Below, one piece after another: positions 16,832 to 27,221 of a stretch of DNA of 31,951 nt (position 1 is its first letter; each line of letters starts with the position of its first letter). The stretch comes from CAYYHA01 sp964471535 (GTDB lineage Bacteria; Myxococcota; Myxococcia; SLRQ01): positions 1-31,951 of the forward strand of contig CAYYHA010000027.1 in the NCBI GenBank assembly GCA_964471535.1. Reading direction: 5' to 3'. Under the pieces are notes generated by a model. The model was not told the origin of the DNA. It made no database searches and was given only the letters and a program-made list of their open reading frames with translations. Position numbers and translations under genes: made by a program.

Positions 16832-18421
16832 GTGCTTGAAAGCGCCGGGGCCATCACCGATCATGGCGAGGTGCTGTTCGAGCGCCTGAGCACCGCCTGG
16901 GAGGCATTTCAACGGCAGGCGCGGGCGTCGATTCGCATCCTCGTGGTGGACGACGAAGCGGTCGTCTGCCAGATCCTCTCCGAGCTCTTCGGGATGGAGG
17001 GCTACCAAGTCGATTCGGCCTACTCCATCGCCGAGGCGCGCCGCCGGCTCGCGACGGGTCGTTACGATCTCATGATCGTCGACAAGAACCTGCCCGACGG
17101 ATCGGGCCTGGAACTCATCCGCTCTCGCGAAGCGGGCACCCCCTACGTTCCGTCGGTGGTGATCACCGCCTATCCCACGGCGGAGACCGTGGTAGAGGCA
17201 CTCACGGCGGGGGCGTCCGACTACCTGGCCAAGCCCTTCGAGGAGATGGAGCACGTTCGAGCGCGCGTTCAGTCGCTCATCGACCGGCGTCTGGCACGCC
17301 GGCTCAACGACCGGATGGTGCAGGACCTCACGCAGGTGCTCTCGCAAGGCGGTGCGGATCGGCGCACCGTCGCGGAGATCGCCCGGCAGCTCTTCGCCTT
17401 CAAGCGCGATCTCAACGCGCGGCCGGCGGTCCTCGTGGTCGAGGACGACTTGAGCGTGGCGGACGTGATCCGTGCGTCGCTGAAGGAGGCGAAGTTCCGT
17501 GCCGAGGTGGCCACCCACCTGGCCCCCGCGAAGATCTGGCTCACCCGACACGATGGCCCCCTCACGGCACTCTTGAGTGTGGAGCTCCCCGAGGCCATGA
17601 CCGTGATCCGCGAGCTGAAGCAGACCGATCCCCTCCTCGAGGTCGTGGTCACCTCCGGCAGCACCGACACCGATCTCGCGCTTCAGGCGGTGGCGGCGGG
17701 AGCCGCCGACTACGTGCTTCGCCCCTTCGAAGGGATCGAGGTGCTGCGGGCACGGATGCAGCGGGCGATTGCGCGGGCGCGACGGCGACGCCTCTATCTG
17801 CATCTCATCGCCACCCTCTACCGGGCGGCGAAGGCCGCCGGTGAGGAGCACGCGCAGGCCTTTCTCGACGGGCTGGCGGCGCAGAGCGGGGCGACGCTCG
17901 AAGGGGAGGTGCCCGCCGGCGTCGAGCTGCCAGCGGAGGAGATCGATCTCTCCGATCTCTTCGAGAGCGAGGTGGAGCTCGACATCACGGTGGAGCCGGA
18001 GCTGCAGATCCCCCCCGAGGTGGTGATCCGTCCCGCCGGACCCGAGGACGAGGCGCTCCCGCTCATCGAGGCGCAGCCGATCGGCGAGGACCGGCGCCGG
18101 GCGCCGCGCATCCCTGCCGCGCTCGAGGTGCGGTTCCGCACCCACGACGCCAGCGACTTCGCCTATGCCCACCTGCGCGACATCTCCACCGGCGGGCTCT
18201 TCATCCAGATGGACCCGGCGGGCATCGAAGCGGGCACGCGGCTGCGGGTGGACCTCCTCCTCGGCTGGGGACAGGGTCCGATCTCTCTGGACGCGGAGGT
18301 CGTGCGCTCGGTGCGCTCGGAGCAGCCGGGGCACAGCGGCATCGGCGTGCGGTTCCTCGACGATGCGACCGAGCTCGAGCAGGTGGTGCGCGACCTCGTG
18401 CGGCGAACCGTTCCCGTCTAG
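16832..18421 (+). CDS. Response regulator: receiver, pseudo-receiver and PilZ domains
   Basis: A 529-residue cytoplasmic regulator. The first receiver (about 34-150) is intact: acidic pair in LVVDDE, phospho-Asp D84 in MIVDKNLPDGSG, and K134 in YLAKPFEE. The second (about 198-312) keeps the acidic cluster in LVVEDD, but its phospho-Asp position is Ser 249 (ALLSVELPE) and its Lys is Arg 297 (YVLRPFE), so it probably cannot be phosphorylated. After an acidic linker (365-415) comes a PilZ domain (419-525) with RRRAPR (421-426) and DISTGG (450-455), the c-di-GMP-binding pattern. The start is GTG 16832; GTG 16871 is an alternative. It follows the hybrid kinase by 5 nt, so they likely form a pair. 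Output is unknown but c-di-GMP-linked. Confidence 0.88.
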   Translation: MLESAGAITDHGEVLFERLSTAWEAFQRQARASIRILVVDDEAVVCQILSELFGMEGYQVDSAYSIAEARRRLATGRYDLMIVDKNLPDGSGLELIRSREAGTPYVPSVVITAYPTAETVVEALTAGASDYLAKPFEEMEHVRARVQSLIDRRLARRLNDRMVQDLTQVLSQGGADRRTVAEIARQLFAFKRDLNARPAVLVVEDDLSVADVIRASLKEAKFRAEVATHLAPAKIWLTRHDGPLTALLSVELPEAMTVIRELKQTDPLLEVVVTSGSTDTDLALQAVAAGAADYVLRPFEGIEVLRARMQRAIARARRRRLYLHLIATLYRAAKAAGEEHAQAFLDGLAAQSGATLEGEVPAGVELPAEEIDLSDLFESEVELDITVEPELQIPPEVVIRPAGPEDEALPLIEAQPIGEDRRRAPRIPAALEVRFRTHDASDFAYAHLRDISTGGLFIQMDPAGIEAGTRLRVDLLLGWGQGPISLDAEVVRSVRSEQPGHSGIGVRFLDDATELEQVVRDLVRRTVPV

Positions 18422-18468
18422 GGTGCCCTGCCCGCGTACCCGGCTGCCTGCCCTCGGGCCGTGGCTTT

Positions 18469-18499
18469 GGCCTCTTCGCTTCCATGGGATAAAGAGGCC
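18469..18499 (+). promoter_or_regulatory. Inverted repeat enclosing the mutase ribosome binding site
   Basis: GGCCTCTT (18469-18476) and AAGAGGCC (18492-18499) are perfect 8-bp inverted arms with a 15-nt loop. The only SD-like sequence before the ATG at 18502 is AGAGG (18493-18497), which sits in the 3' arm, so the hairpin would hide the binding site. It could also be a protein operator. Confidence 0.5.
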
Positions 18500-18501
18500 C
18501 C

Positions 18502-20181
<1,680 letters not shown>

Positions 20182-20309
20182 GCCCAGCCCCCGGTCGCCT
20201 CCGCTTCGCTTGTCCTGCACGGAAGGATAGGTGCCGTGGCGGCTGCTTGCCCGCCAGCCATCGGCGCTTACCTTCCCTCCAACGAAGACCGATGGAGAGG
20301 AGGTGTCCC

Positions 20310-20852
20310 ATGCGACTTGCTGCAATTTCGGCTGCGGTGTTGGCGCTGGTGCTCGCGTCTCCGGTCCTCGCCGGCAAGGCGCACGATGCGAAGAAGGAGG
20401 ACACGCCCACAGTGGACAAAGAGCTGTGGGACGATTTCTTCGGGACCGATCCCTTCGAGCGCTTCGAGGCCTTCGATCGGGAGTACGAGCGCTTCCGCCA
20501 AGAGATGCTCGATCTCTTCCGGCGGTCTGGCCACGACCTCGGTGCACTCTCGGCCCGAGCGCCGCACCTGGAAGTCTCGGAGACCAAGAACGCCTATGTG
20601 GTGACGCTGAAGCTAGGCGAGATCGATCCCAAGAGCCTCCAGCTCGATCTCACCGATCAACGCCTCACCGTCTCCGGCACGCGCGAGGCGGAATCGGTGC
20701 AGATGGATGCCAAGGGTAAGGTGGTCGGTCGCAGCGTCCGCTCCGTGCGCTTCAGTGAGTCGGTGTACCTGCCCGAGCCCGTCGATTCCCGCAAGATGAG
20801 CGCGAAGGTGGATGGGGGCGTCCTCATCGTTCGCATCCCCATCAAGCGCTAG
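20310..20852 (+). CDS. Exported Hsp20/alpha-crystallin-like protein
   Basis: A 180-residue protein with a clear Sec signal peptide (MRLAAISAAVLALVLASPVLA, cut about residue 21-22) and a C-terminal alpha-crystallin domain (about 83-180): PHLEVSETKNAYVVTLKLGE, DLTDQRLTVSGT, FSESVYLPEPVD, and the ending VRIPIKR with an I-x-I-like tail. The middle (35-75) is charged and helical. Small heat-shock proteins are normally cytoplasmic; this one should act in the periplasm or outside, probably binding unfolded or misfolded protein. A strong SD (GGAGG in the segment 20293-20305) precedes ATG 20310. It is 128 nt after the mutase and no operon partner is obvious. The chaperone role is inferred from the fold. 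Confidence 0.85.
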   Translation: MRLAAISAAVLALVLASPVLAGKAHDAKKEDTPTVDKELWDDFFGTDPFERFEAFDREYERFRQEMLDLFRRSGHDLGALSARAPHLEVSETKNAYVVTLKLGEIDPKSLQLDLTDQRLTVSGTREAESVQMDAKGKVVGRSVRSVRFSESVYLPEPVDSRKMSAKVDGGVLIVRIPIKR

Positions 20853-21053
20853 GGTCCGGCGCCGCAACCGTGCCCGAGTCGGCGGCGCCAAGCCCTGCGG
20901 CGACAGCCATCCCGGAGGCCGCCCCACCCCCTCGCCATGACGTCGCCGGCCGCCGGATCCCCGGGGCTCGGCAGCGGATGGGGTCAGGGATCGACCGCGT
21001 CGGACGCCTGTGCCGGCCCTGCCCCCTGGGCGTCGAGCGCCGTATCATGAGGC

Positions 21054-22637
21054 GTGGCCGAGACGTCGTCGCGAGTGCGCAGTCACTGGGGCTGGGGGTG
21101 GGCGGACCGCTTTCCCGATGCCGGGGCGCGCGGGCGCCTCGGGCAGCTCGTCTCGGCGGTCCTTGGGCGGCCAGTGGGCCCTCCCCGGGAGCCGGTACCC
21201 CTCGCCGAGGCGAAGCTGCCCGCGCCCCGCCTCTCCATTCCCAGCGCCCTCGCTCCCTTCTGTACCCAGGATCCCCATGCGCGGGCCCTCCACACCTGGG
21301 GACGCAGCTACCGGGACCTCGTGCGCGGCTTCACCGGTGACTTCTCCCGTGCGCCCGACTTCGTTGCTCTGCCGGGGGACGAGGAAAGCCTCGAACGCCT
21401 CCTCGAGTGGGCGGTGAGCCAGCGAGTCGCCGTCACGCCCTATGGCGGCGGCACGAGCGTGGTTGGCGGGGTCGAATGTGAGGTGCCCGAGGGCTACCGA
21501 GGCGCGATCTCCGTCGATCTCGCGCGCATCACCGGGGTGGTCGAGATCGATCCCGTCTCGCACGCGGCGCGCATCCGCGCCGGGACCTGCGGGCCCGAGA
21601 TCGAGCGCGGACTCGAGGGCAGCGGCCTCACCCTCCGCCACTACCCCCAGAGCTTCGAGTTCTCCACCCTCGGCGGCTGGATCGCCACCCGCGCCGCGGG
21701 CCACTATGCCGCCTATCTGCAGCACATCGACGAGCGCGTGGAATCGATCCGCATGCTTACGCCCGGCGGCTGGTGGGAGACGCGGCGCCTGCCCGGCTCC
21801 GGCGCTGGCCCCGATCCCAATCGCCTGATCCTGGGCAGCGAGGGCACCTTGGGCATCGTCACCGAGGCCTGGGTGCGGCTGGTGCCAAGGCCCGTCCACC
21901 GCAGCCGCGCCACGGTGCGTTTCGACGACTTCGGAGCGGCCTGCGCCGCCGTGCGCGAGATCGTGCAGGCCGATCTGCGGCCGGCCAACTGCCGCGTCCT
22001 CGACGGAGGGGAGGCGATGCTCAATCAGGTGGACTCGGGCGGAAAGAGCGTCCTCCTCCTGGCCTTCGAGTCGGCGCACAGCCCGCAGGCGGGCGCGCTG
22101 GCGCAGGCGATCGAGATCGCCCGCGCCCATGGCGGCCGGCCCGACGCGCCCACAGGTTCCGCCGACAGGGGCAGCGAGGCGTGGAAGGCGGCCTTTCTCG
22201 AGGCGCCCTACCTCTTCAACAGCCTCGTCTCCCTGGGCGTCGTCGTGGACACCTTCGAGACCGCCTGCCCGTGGAGCCACTTCGAGGCGCTGCACGAGAC
22301 CGTCACGACGCGCCTTTCCCGCGTCCTCGACGAAGTCGCCGGTGGGGGGCTTCTCACCTGCCGCCTCACCCACGCCTACCCCGACGGCCCCGCGCCCTAC
22401 TACACCTTCCTCGCCGCGGGACGCCGCGGGTCGGAGATCGAAGCGTGGCAGGCGATCAAGGCAGCCGCCGCCGAGGCCGTCCTCGAGGCCGGCGGTACGA
22501 TGACCCACCACCACGCCGTTGGCCGCCTGCACCGAGACGGCTGGGCGCGGGAGCTGCCCGCCCCGTTCCGCCGTGCACTCGAGGGCGCCCGCCGCGCCGT
22601 CGACCCCGATCGCATCCTCAACCCGGGGCTCTTCTGA
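21054..22637 (+). CDS. agps: FAD-dependent alkyl-DHAP synthase-like protein (ether lipid synthesis)
   Basis: A 527-residue VAO/PCMH-type flavoprotein closely patterned on alkylglycerone-phosphate synthase, which swaps the acyl group of acyl-DHAP for a fatty alcohol. Matching stretches are RSYRDLVRGFTGDF, VTPYGGGTSVVGG (128-140), PQSFEFSTLGGWIATRA, ILGSEGTLGIVTEA, ETACPWSHFEALHE, TCRLTHAYPDGPAPYYTF and the C-terminal HHH (485-487) in MTHHHAVGR. The usual flavin-histidine loop is not obvious, as in AGPS. The start is GTG 21054; an in-frame stop lies 6 nt before it. Myxobacteria are known to make ether lipids with an AGPS. A D-lactate or glycolate dehydrogenase-like flavoenzyme is the alternative, but the HHH and SFEFST motifs favour AGPS. 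It converges on the lipoprotein gene 12 nt away. Confidence 0.82.
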   Translation: MAETSSRVRSHWGWGWADRFPDAGARGRLGQLVSAVLGRPVGPPREPVPLAEAKLPAPRLSIPSALAPFCTQDPHARALHTWGRSYRDLVRGFTGDFSRAPDFVALPGDEESLERLLEWAVSQRVAVTPYGGGTSVVGGVECEVPEGYRGAISVDLARITGVVEIDPVSHAARIRAGTCGPEIERGLEGSGLTLRHYPQSFEFSTLGGWIATRAAGHYAAYLQHIDERVESIRMLTPGGWWETRRLPGSGAGPDPNRLILGSEGTLGIVTEAWVRLVPRPVHRSRATVRFDDFGAACAAVREIVQADLRPANCRVLDGGEAMLNQVDSGGKSVLLLAFESAHSPQAGALAQAIEIARAHGGRPDAPTGSADRGSEAWKAAFLEAPYLFNSLVSLGVVVDTFETACPWSHFEALHETVTTRLSRVLDEVAGGGLLTCRLTHAYPDGPAPYYTFLAAGRRGSEIEAWQAIKAAAAEAVLEAGGTMTHHHAVGRLHRDGWARELPAPFRRALEGARRAVDPDRILNPGLF

Positions 22638-22649
22638 GCCTCGGGACCC

Positions 22650-24077
22650 CTACCGCTTCTGGGCCGAGATCTGCATCTCGACGGTGGGGTCGAGGGGATC
22701 GTTGGAGTCGATGATCACCCGCCCCTCGTAGTTGCCCGGGGTACTGGTGCGGAAGGCGACGTCGAAGGTCACGAAGCTTCCGGGGTCCACGGTGGTGCCC
22801 GCCGGGGGCACGTTCTCCACCGTGAGCGCGCCCATCACCGGGCCGCTGTCCTGTACGAGGGTGATCGAGCTTAGCACCAGCGGGTCCTCGCCCAGGTTGT
22901 GGACCTCCACCGTCTGGATGCTCTCGGTCACCGTTCCACTGATGTTGAAGGTCAGACCCAGCGGCACCACGTCGATGTCGGGGCGGCGCACCCGCCCCGA
23001 GAGCTGCACCAGTGCCACGGGCCGCGTCTTGGAGTTGCCGGCGACGGTGAGCGTCGAGCTGTCCGGGGCCCAATCCTCCGGCGCGTAGGTCACCGTCCAC
23101 GACTTCTCGCTCATCGGCCCGATGGTTTCGCCCATCGCCGGCAGCGGCGGGTCGATGGAGAAGTCGACGGCCCCCGACCCGAGGCGCAGTTGGCTGATGC
23201 GAAGATCGTGGCTGCCTACGTTGAGGATCCGGAGTGTTCCCGTGGCCATGGAGAGGCGGTCGATGGCACCGAAGTCGATCACGGGCGACTCTCCGTCGGC
23301 GGTGCAGGTCTCCTCGGCGTTGCCCGGCCCGTCGCTGCAGACCTCCATCATCGGCCCCACGGCGGTGCCGGTCAGGGGGACGATCACCTCCGGCGCCGGC
23401 GGCGCCGTGGTCGCGATGCGCACGCTGGCGCTCACCGGCCCCATCTGCGTGGGCAGGAAGCTCACCTCGAAGTTTCTGGACTCGCCGGGGGTGAAGGTTC
23501 CCACCACGTCTTTCGGATCGATGCCGAAGGCGCCGCTCGCATCGTCGATGATCTCGATCGCTGTCAGTTCGAAGGCATCGGAGCCGGGATTGGTCACCGT
23601 CACCTGGCGGAACTCGGTGGCCGTGCCCGCCTGCCAGAGCACCTCCCCGAAATCGACCATCGGCGGCTCGACGGCCACGGCCGCTTCGATCCCCTCCCCG
23701 GCCAGCGTCACGGTGACCTCGGGCGCCTCGGGATCGTTGCTCTCGAAGGTGAGTGTGCCCTGCACGTGACCCACCATGTCGGGGGTGAAGGTCAGTTCGA
23801 CCTCCGCTTCGGCGCCGGGAAGCAGCTCGATGGGTTCGTTGGCGGTTCCGAAGGGCGCAGAGGTCTGGAAGTTCTCCGCCCTCAGCCGGAAGGTACCCCC
23901 GTTGCGGATCTTCAGAGTGCTCGTTCGCGTCACGCCGAGCGGGGTCTTTCCAAAGTCCACCGTGCTCGGTGTCACCTCGATCGAGGCGTCGAGCTGTCCG
24001 ACCCCGCCCCCCTCGCAGTCGCAGGCGTAGAGACAGAGGAGGGCTCCGAGACAGAGCAGCGCCTTCGTCTTCATCAT
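22650..24077 (-). CDS. Lipoprotein with repeated choice-of-anchor-D (ASH-type) domains
   Basis: A 475-residue protein with a lipobox-type signal peptide (MMKTKALLCLGALLCLYAC, lipidated Cys about 19) followed by about four Ig-like repeats of the ASPM-SPD-2-hydin/choice-of-anchor-D type. Each repeat has a VDFG-type strand (TVDFGKTPLG, MVDFGEVLWQ, VIDFGAIDR, LTFNISG), the turn T(V/F)TPxxxxxF-like, and SNDP-type endings (ESNDPEAPEV, DSNDPLDPTV). It is a surface or periplasmic lipoprotein of unknown role; such proteins are common in myxobacteria. It follows gpsA: the first ATG (24077) overlaps the gpsA stop, and a second ATG lies at 24074. Catalytic residues are not expected. Confidence 0.85.
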   Translation of the reverse strand: MMKTKALLCLGALLCLYACDCEGGGVGQLDASIEVTPSTVDFGKTPLGVTRTSTLKIRNGGTFRLRAENFQTSAPFGTANEPIELLPGAEAEVELTFTPDMVGHVQGTLTFESNDPEAPEVTVTLAGEGIEAAVAVEPPMVDFGEVLWQAGTATEFRQVTVTNPGSDAFELTAIEIIDDASGAFGIDPKDVVGTFTPGESRNFEVSFLPTQMGPVSASVRIATTAPPAPEVIVPLTGTAVGPMMEVCSDGPGNAEETCTADGESPVIDFGAIDRLSMATGTLRILNVGSHDLRISQLRLGSGAVDFSIDPPLPAMGETIGPMSEKSWTVTYAPEDWAPDSSTLTVAGNSKTRPVALVQLSGRVRRPDIDVVPLGLTFNISGTVTESIQTVEVHNLGEDPLVLSSITLVQDSGPVMGALTVENVPPAGTTVDPGSFVTFDVAFRTSTPGNYEGRVIIDSNDPLDPTVEMQISAQKR

Positions 24078-25075
24078 GCATCCTCCCGCTTCAGGTCACG
24101 GGTCATCAAGTCGACGACCGCCTGCTTCGGGTCCTTGTCCTCGTAGAGGACGCGGTAGACCTCTTCGGTGATCGGCATCTCGACTCCCTCGCGCTGCGCC
24201 AGCTCACGGGCGCTCTTCGCCGTCTTCACGCCCTCGGCCACCATCCCAAGCTCGTCGAGGATGGTGGCCAGCTTCTTGCCCCGCCCCAGCTCGAAGCCGA
24301 CGGTTCGGTTGCGTGAGAGCGAGCCGGTGCAGGTCAGGAGCAGGTCGCCCATGCCCGCAAGCCCCATGAAGGTCAGCGGGTTGGCGCCCATGCCCACGCC
24401 GAGGCGCTGGATCTCGGCGAGGCCGCGGGTGATGAGTGCCGCGCGCGCGTTGTGCCCGAAGCCGAGGCCGTCGGCGATGCCCGCGCCGATGGCGATCACG
24501 TTCTTGAGGGCCCCGGCGATCTCGACGCCCACCACGTCGTGGCTGGTGTAGGTGCGAAAGTAGGGCGCGCTGAACAGCGCCTGCACCTCGGCGGCGATCT
24601 TCGGCCACCAGGCGGCGATGGTCACCGCAGTGGGGTGCTGCGCGCACACCTCCTTGGCGAAGCTGGGCCCCGACAGGAAGGCGAGATAGGGCTGCAGCGA
24701 CTCGGGCAGGACATCGGCGAGGATCTCGGCCACCGTCATCAGCGAGCCCTGCTCGATCCCCTTGCTCGCTGCGACGATGGGCACCCCGGTGGGAATCGCC
24801 TCCCGGCAGCGGCCCATCACCTCGCGAATCGCCGGCGTGGGCACCACGACCACCACCGCTTCGGCCCCGGAGAGGGCCCCCGGAAGGTCGGTGGTCGCCT
24901 CTAGGGCCTCGGGCAGGGCGTGTCCCTTCAAGTAGCGGACGTTCTCGTGGCGCTCGTTGATGGCGGCGGCGACCTCCTCGCTGCGCATCCACAGGCGCGT
25001 GGCATGCCCCTTCCGCGCGAGGAGGTCGGCCAGCGCCGTGCCCCAGCTTCCTCCACCTAGGACCGTGACTCGCAT
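24074..25075 (-). CDS. gpsA: NAD(P)-dependent glycerol-3-phosphate dehydrogenase
   Basis: Reduces dihydroxyacetone phosphate to sn-glycerol-3-phosphate for phospholipid synthesis. The 333-residue length is typical. The Rossmann motif VTVLGGGSWGTALA is at the N-terminus, followed by VVVPTPAI, SKGIEQG, FLSGPSFAKEV, a catalytic Lys in GALKNVIAIGAGI and TRGLAEIQRLG/LAGMGDLLLTC. ATG 25075 gives the usual N-terminus. Its stop overlaps the start of the lipoprotein gene (ATGA). It also sits near the alkyl-DHAP synthase-like gene, which uses a derivative of the same DHAP pool, although the two genes converge and are not co-transcribed. Confidence 0.96.
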   Translation of the reverse strand: MRVTVLGGGSWGTALADLLARKGHATRLWMRSEEVAAAINERHENVRYLKGHALPEALEATTDLPGALSGAEAVVVVVPTPAIREVMGRCREAIPTGVPIVAASKGIEQGSLMTVAEILADVLPESLQPYLAFLSGPSFAKEVCAQHPTAVTIAAWWPKIAAEVQALFSAPYFRTYTSHDVVGVEIAGALKNVIAIGAGIADGLGFGHNARAALITRGLAEIQRLGVGMGANPLTFMGLAGMGDLLLTCTGSLSRNRTVGFELGRGKKLATILDELGMVAEGVKTAKSARELAQREGVEMPITEEVYRVLYEDKDPKQAVVDLMTRDLKREDA

Positions 25076-25185
25076 GGCCGAAGCCTACCCGGGGACGCTC
25101 GCCGGCGACAGGTGCGCGGAGGCCTTGTCAGGTGCCTGCTGCCTCTCTCCGGCGCCCGCAGAGCGCCACCGCAGTGCCAGAGGGC

Positions 25186-25219
25186 GAAGAGCCCCGCCGC
25201 CAGCGGCGCGGGGCTCTTC
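25186..25219 (-). terminator. Intrinsic-terminator-like hairpin after the propeller/di-haem gene
   Basis: GAAGAGCCCCGC (25186-25197) and GCGGGGCTCTTC (25208-25219) form a perfect 12-bp stem with a 10-nt loop, 22 nt beyond the stop of the minus-strand propeller gene and 111 nt before gpsA. A real U-tract is lacking; the stem strength is the evidence. Confidence 0.55.
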
Positions 25220-25241
25220 TCGGTCTCCCTCGCACTTGAAG

Positions 25242-27185
25242 CTACAGGGTTTTCAGGTAGGCGACCAGGTCGTCGATCTCCTCGGGGCTCAAGGCCGAGA
25301 CGTTGCCGTGGCGCTCGCCGGCGTTGAGTGCCGGGTCGAAGCGCTCGCGCAGGTCGCGTGCCTCTCCGGTGTGGAGCCAGGGCCCCGAGGTGTAGACGTG
25401 TCGCAGGGACGGGGTCTGGAAGGCACACTCGATGTCCGCGAAGTTGCAGATGTCCGTGTCGTCGACCACGCCCACGTCATGGTTCGCGTTGTCCGTGGTG
25501 GTGGGCCCCGTGTGGCAGCCGATGCACCCGGCCTTGCCCATGAAGAGATCGCGGCCGCGCTGCTGTGCCGGCGTCAGGTGCCCGTCCTCGGAGCGGTTCG
25601 GGTTGTCCGGCTGAAGGATCGCCGGCGACTCGAGGAAGGCGAGGATGGCCTCGAAGTCCGTATCCGGCAGCTGCTGCCCCCCCATGCGCTCGGTCACGAT
25701 CCGCTGCAGGTCGTGGAAGGTGGTGATGCTGCCGTCCCAGTGGAAGGGAGCCGTCTGTCCGAGGAAGCCCGTCGCGAGCAGCGGGGTGTTCCTGGCCCCC
25801 TCCACGAAGAGCCACTCGTGGCCATCGTCGCGGCCTTCGGGGTGGCACCCCGCACATGAGACGCCCATGCCGCCGGCCACGGTCATCGTGCCACTGACGC
25901 CGTCGTTGAACAGCGTCCGCCCGCGATCGATCTCTGGCGTCAACCAGTCGGGACGGTGGCCCGCCGGGATGCTGGCGGCAATCTGCAGCCGGTTGTCGGT
26001 TCGGGTCGCAGCGGGGTTGCGCTGAACCACCACCACGCGGTGGTCGAAGGAGGCATGCACGAAGGCGCGGCGCCCGTCGGCGGAGAGGGCCACGCCCGTG
26101 GGGCCCCGGCCCACCGAGATCGAGGCGTAGACGCCCCGTTCGTCGAGGAGCAGGCCGCCGCGTTGCCGTGTGGAGAAGACGACGAGGTTGTTCGAGCTCT
26201 TGCCCACTGCGTACATCCACTCGCCGGTGGGATCGACCACCGCCGCCGTCGGGGACTTGAGTGCCGCCGGATCGGTGTCCCGCGCGCCCAGCGACATGTC
26301 GGCGAAGATGGCCGGCGGGAAGTTGGCGTCCAGGGGGTCCTGCGCCGGCTCGGACAGCGTGCGGCGGGTGCGCAAGTCCACCGTGGAGATGCCGCCGGTG
26401 ACCACGGGCGCGGCGCCCGGGGCGGCGGCGTAGTATTCCGCCGTGCTCGGGGTGCCGTTGAAGCCGTTGGTGCTCGCGATGGAGTCGGCGCGCGCCTGGT
26501 TGCTGGCCACGAAGATGCGGTCACCGCCCGGCGCGGGGACGATCGTGCCCACCACGCGTGGGCGGAAGGCGCCGCCGAAGCGGCTGGTCGAGCCCGGGCT
26601 CTGGGTCAGATCGATGGCCTGCCCACCGGCCTCGTGGCGCGAAAGGTCCACCTGGCTGACCTGGCCCGTCTTCCAGTGGGCGACGAAGGCCGTCTCACCC
26701 ACCACCGTCACGTCCCGGGGATGGTCACCGAGCTGGACCTCCCACAGCTTCTCGAGGCGCTGGGTGTCGAGTGCGGCGAGCGTACCGCTCTCCTGCACGG
26801 CCACCAGCAGGGTGCCCTGATCGAGGGAGAGAGACAGGCCCACCGGTTCGGCGCCGACCAGCGCGACCGCATCGAGGACGTAGTCTCCCGACTCGGAGGG
26901 CACGAGCTTGGCGACGCTCCGCTCGCCACGCAAGCTCACGAAGACGCTGCCGTCGTCCGCCGCGACGATCCGCTCCGGCTTCTTCCCCACCGGGATCTCG
27001 GCGAGCGCCTCTCCCCGCGCCGCATCGATCACCACCACCGAGTCGCCATCGCGGTGCGCCACGAAGAGCGTGTCACCGTGGATGGCCAGGGAGCCGTTCG
27101 CGGGGGCCCAGCTGTTGGGCGTCCCCTGGGGACAGCCCGCGAGCAGGAGGCCCGCGCCGGCGAGCATGGACAGGCATCGCTTCAT
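25242..27185 (-). CDS. Lipoprotein with YVTN-like beta-propeller and di-haem cytochrome domain
   Basis: A 647-residue predicted lipoprotein. The signal peptide ends in LLLAGC (Cys 18). Residues 30-400 are propeller repeats (FVAHRDGDSVVVIDAARG, VSLRGERSVAKL, ALSADGRRAFVHASF). Residues about 425-647 form a cytochrome c peroxidase-like di-haem region with CAGCH (444-448) and CIGCH (554-558) plus HxHT-type loops (WLHTGEARDLRERF). The likely site is the outer membrane or periplasm, with an electron-transfer or redox role; the substrate is unknown. GAGGGG 6 nt before ATG 27185 supports that start over ATG 27191, which directly follows the SD. It is the downstream copy of two tandem paralogs. Confidence 0.85.
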   Translation of the reverse strand: MKRCLSMLAGAGLLLAGCPQGTPNSWAPANGSLAIHGDTLFVAHRDGDSVVVIDAARGEALAEIPVGKKPERIVAADDGSVFVSLRGERSVAKLVPSESGDYVLDAVALVGAEPVGLSLSLDQGTLLVAVQESGTLAALDTQRLEKLWEVQLGDHPRDVTVVGETAFVAHWKTGQVSQVDLSRHEAGGQAIDLTQSPGSTSRFGGAFRPRVVGTIVPAPGGDRIFVASNQARADSIASTNGFNGTPSTAEYYAAAPGAAPVVTGGISTVDLRTRRTLSEPAQDPLDANFPPAIFADMSLGARDTDPAALKSPTAAVVDPTGEWMYAVGKSSNNLVVFSTRQRGGLLLDERGVYASISVGRGPTGVALSADGRRAFVHASFDHRVVVVQRNPAATRTDNRLQIAASIPAGHRPDWLTPEIDRGRTLFNDGVSGTMTVAGGMGVSCAGCHPEGRDDGHEWLFVEGARNTPLLATGFLGQTAPFHWDGSITTFHDLQRIVTERMGGQQLPDTDFEAILAFLESPAILQPDNPNRSEDGHLTPAQQRGRDLFMGKAGCIGCHTGPTTTDNANHDVGVVDDTDICNFADIECAFQTPSLRHVYTSGPWLHTGEARDLRERFDPALNAGERHGNVSALSPEEIDDLVAYLKTL

Positions 27186-27221
27186 GATCATCCCCCTCGT
27201 TTCGTTCGGGTGTCGGTGTTC

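Noticed and set aside
20858..20889. GGCGCCG/CGGCGCC hairpin after the Hsp20-like gene
   Set aside because: Seven-bp arms with an 18-nt loop and no U-tract; such pairs are expected by chance in this GC-rich gap, so no terminator is called.
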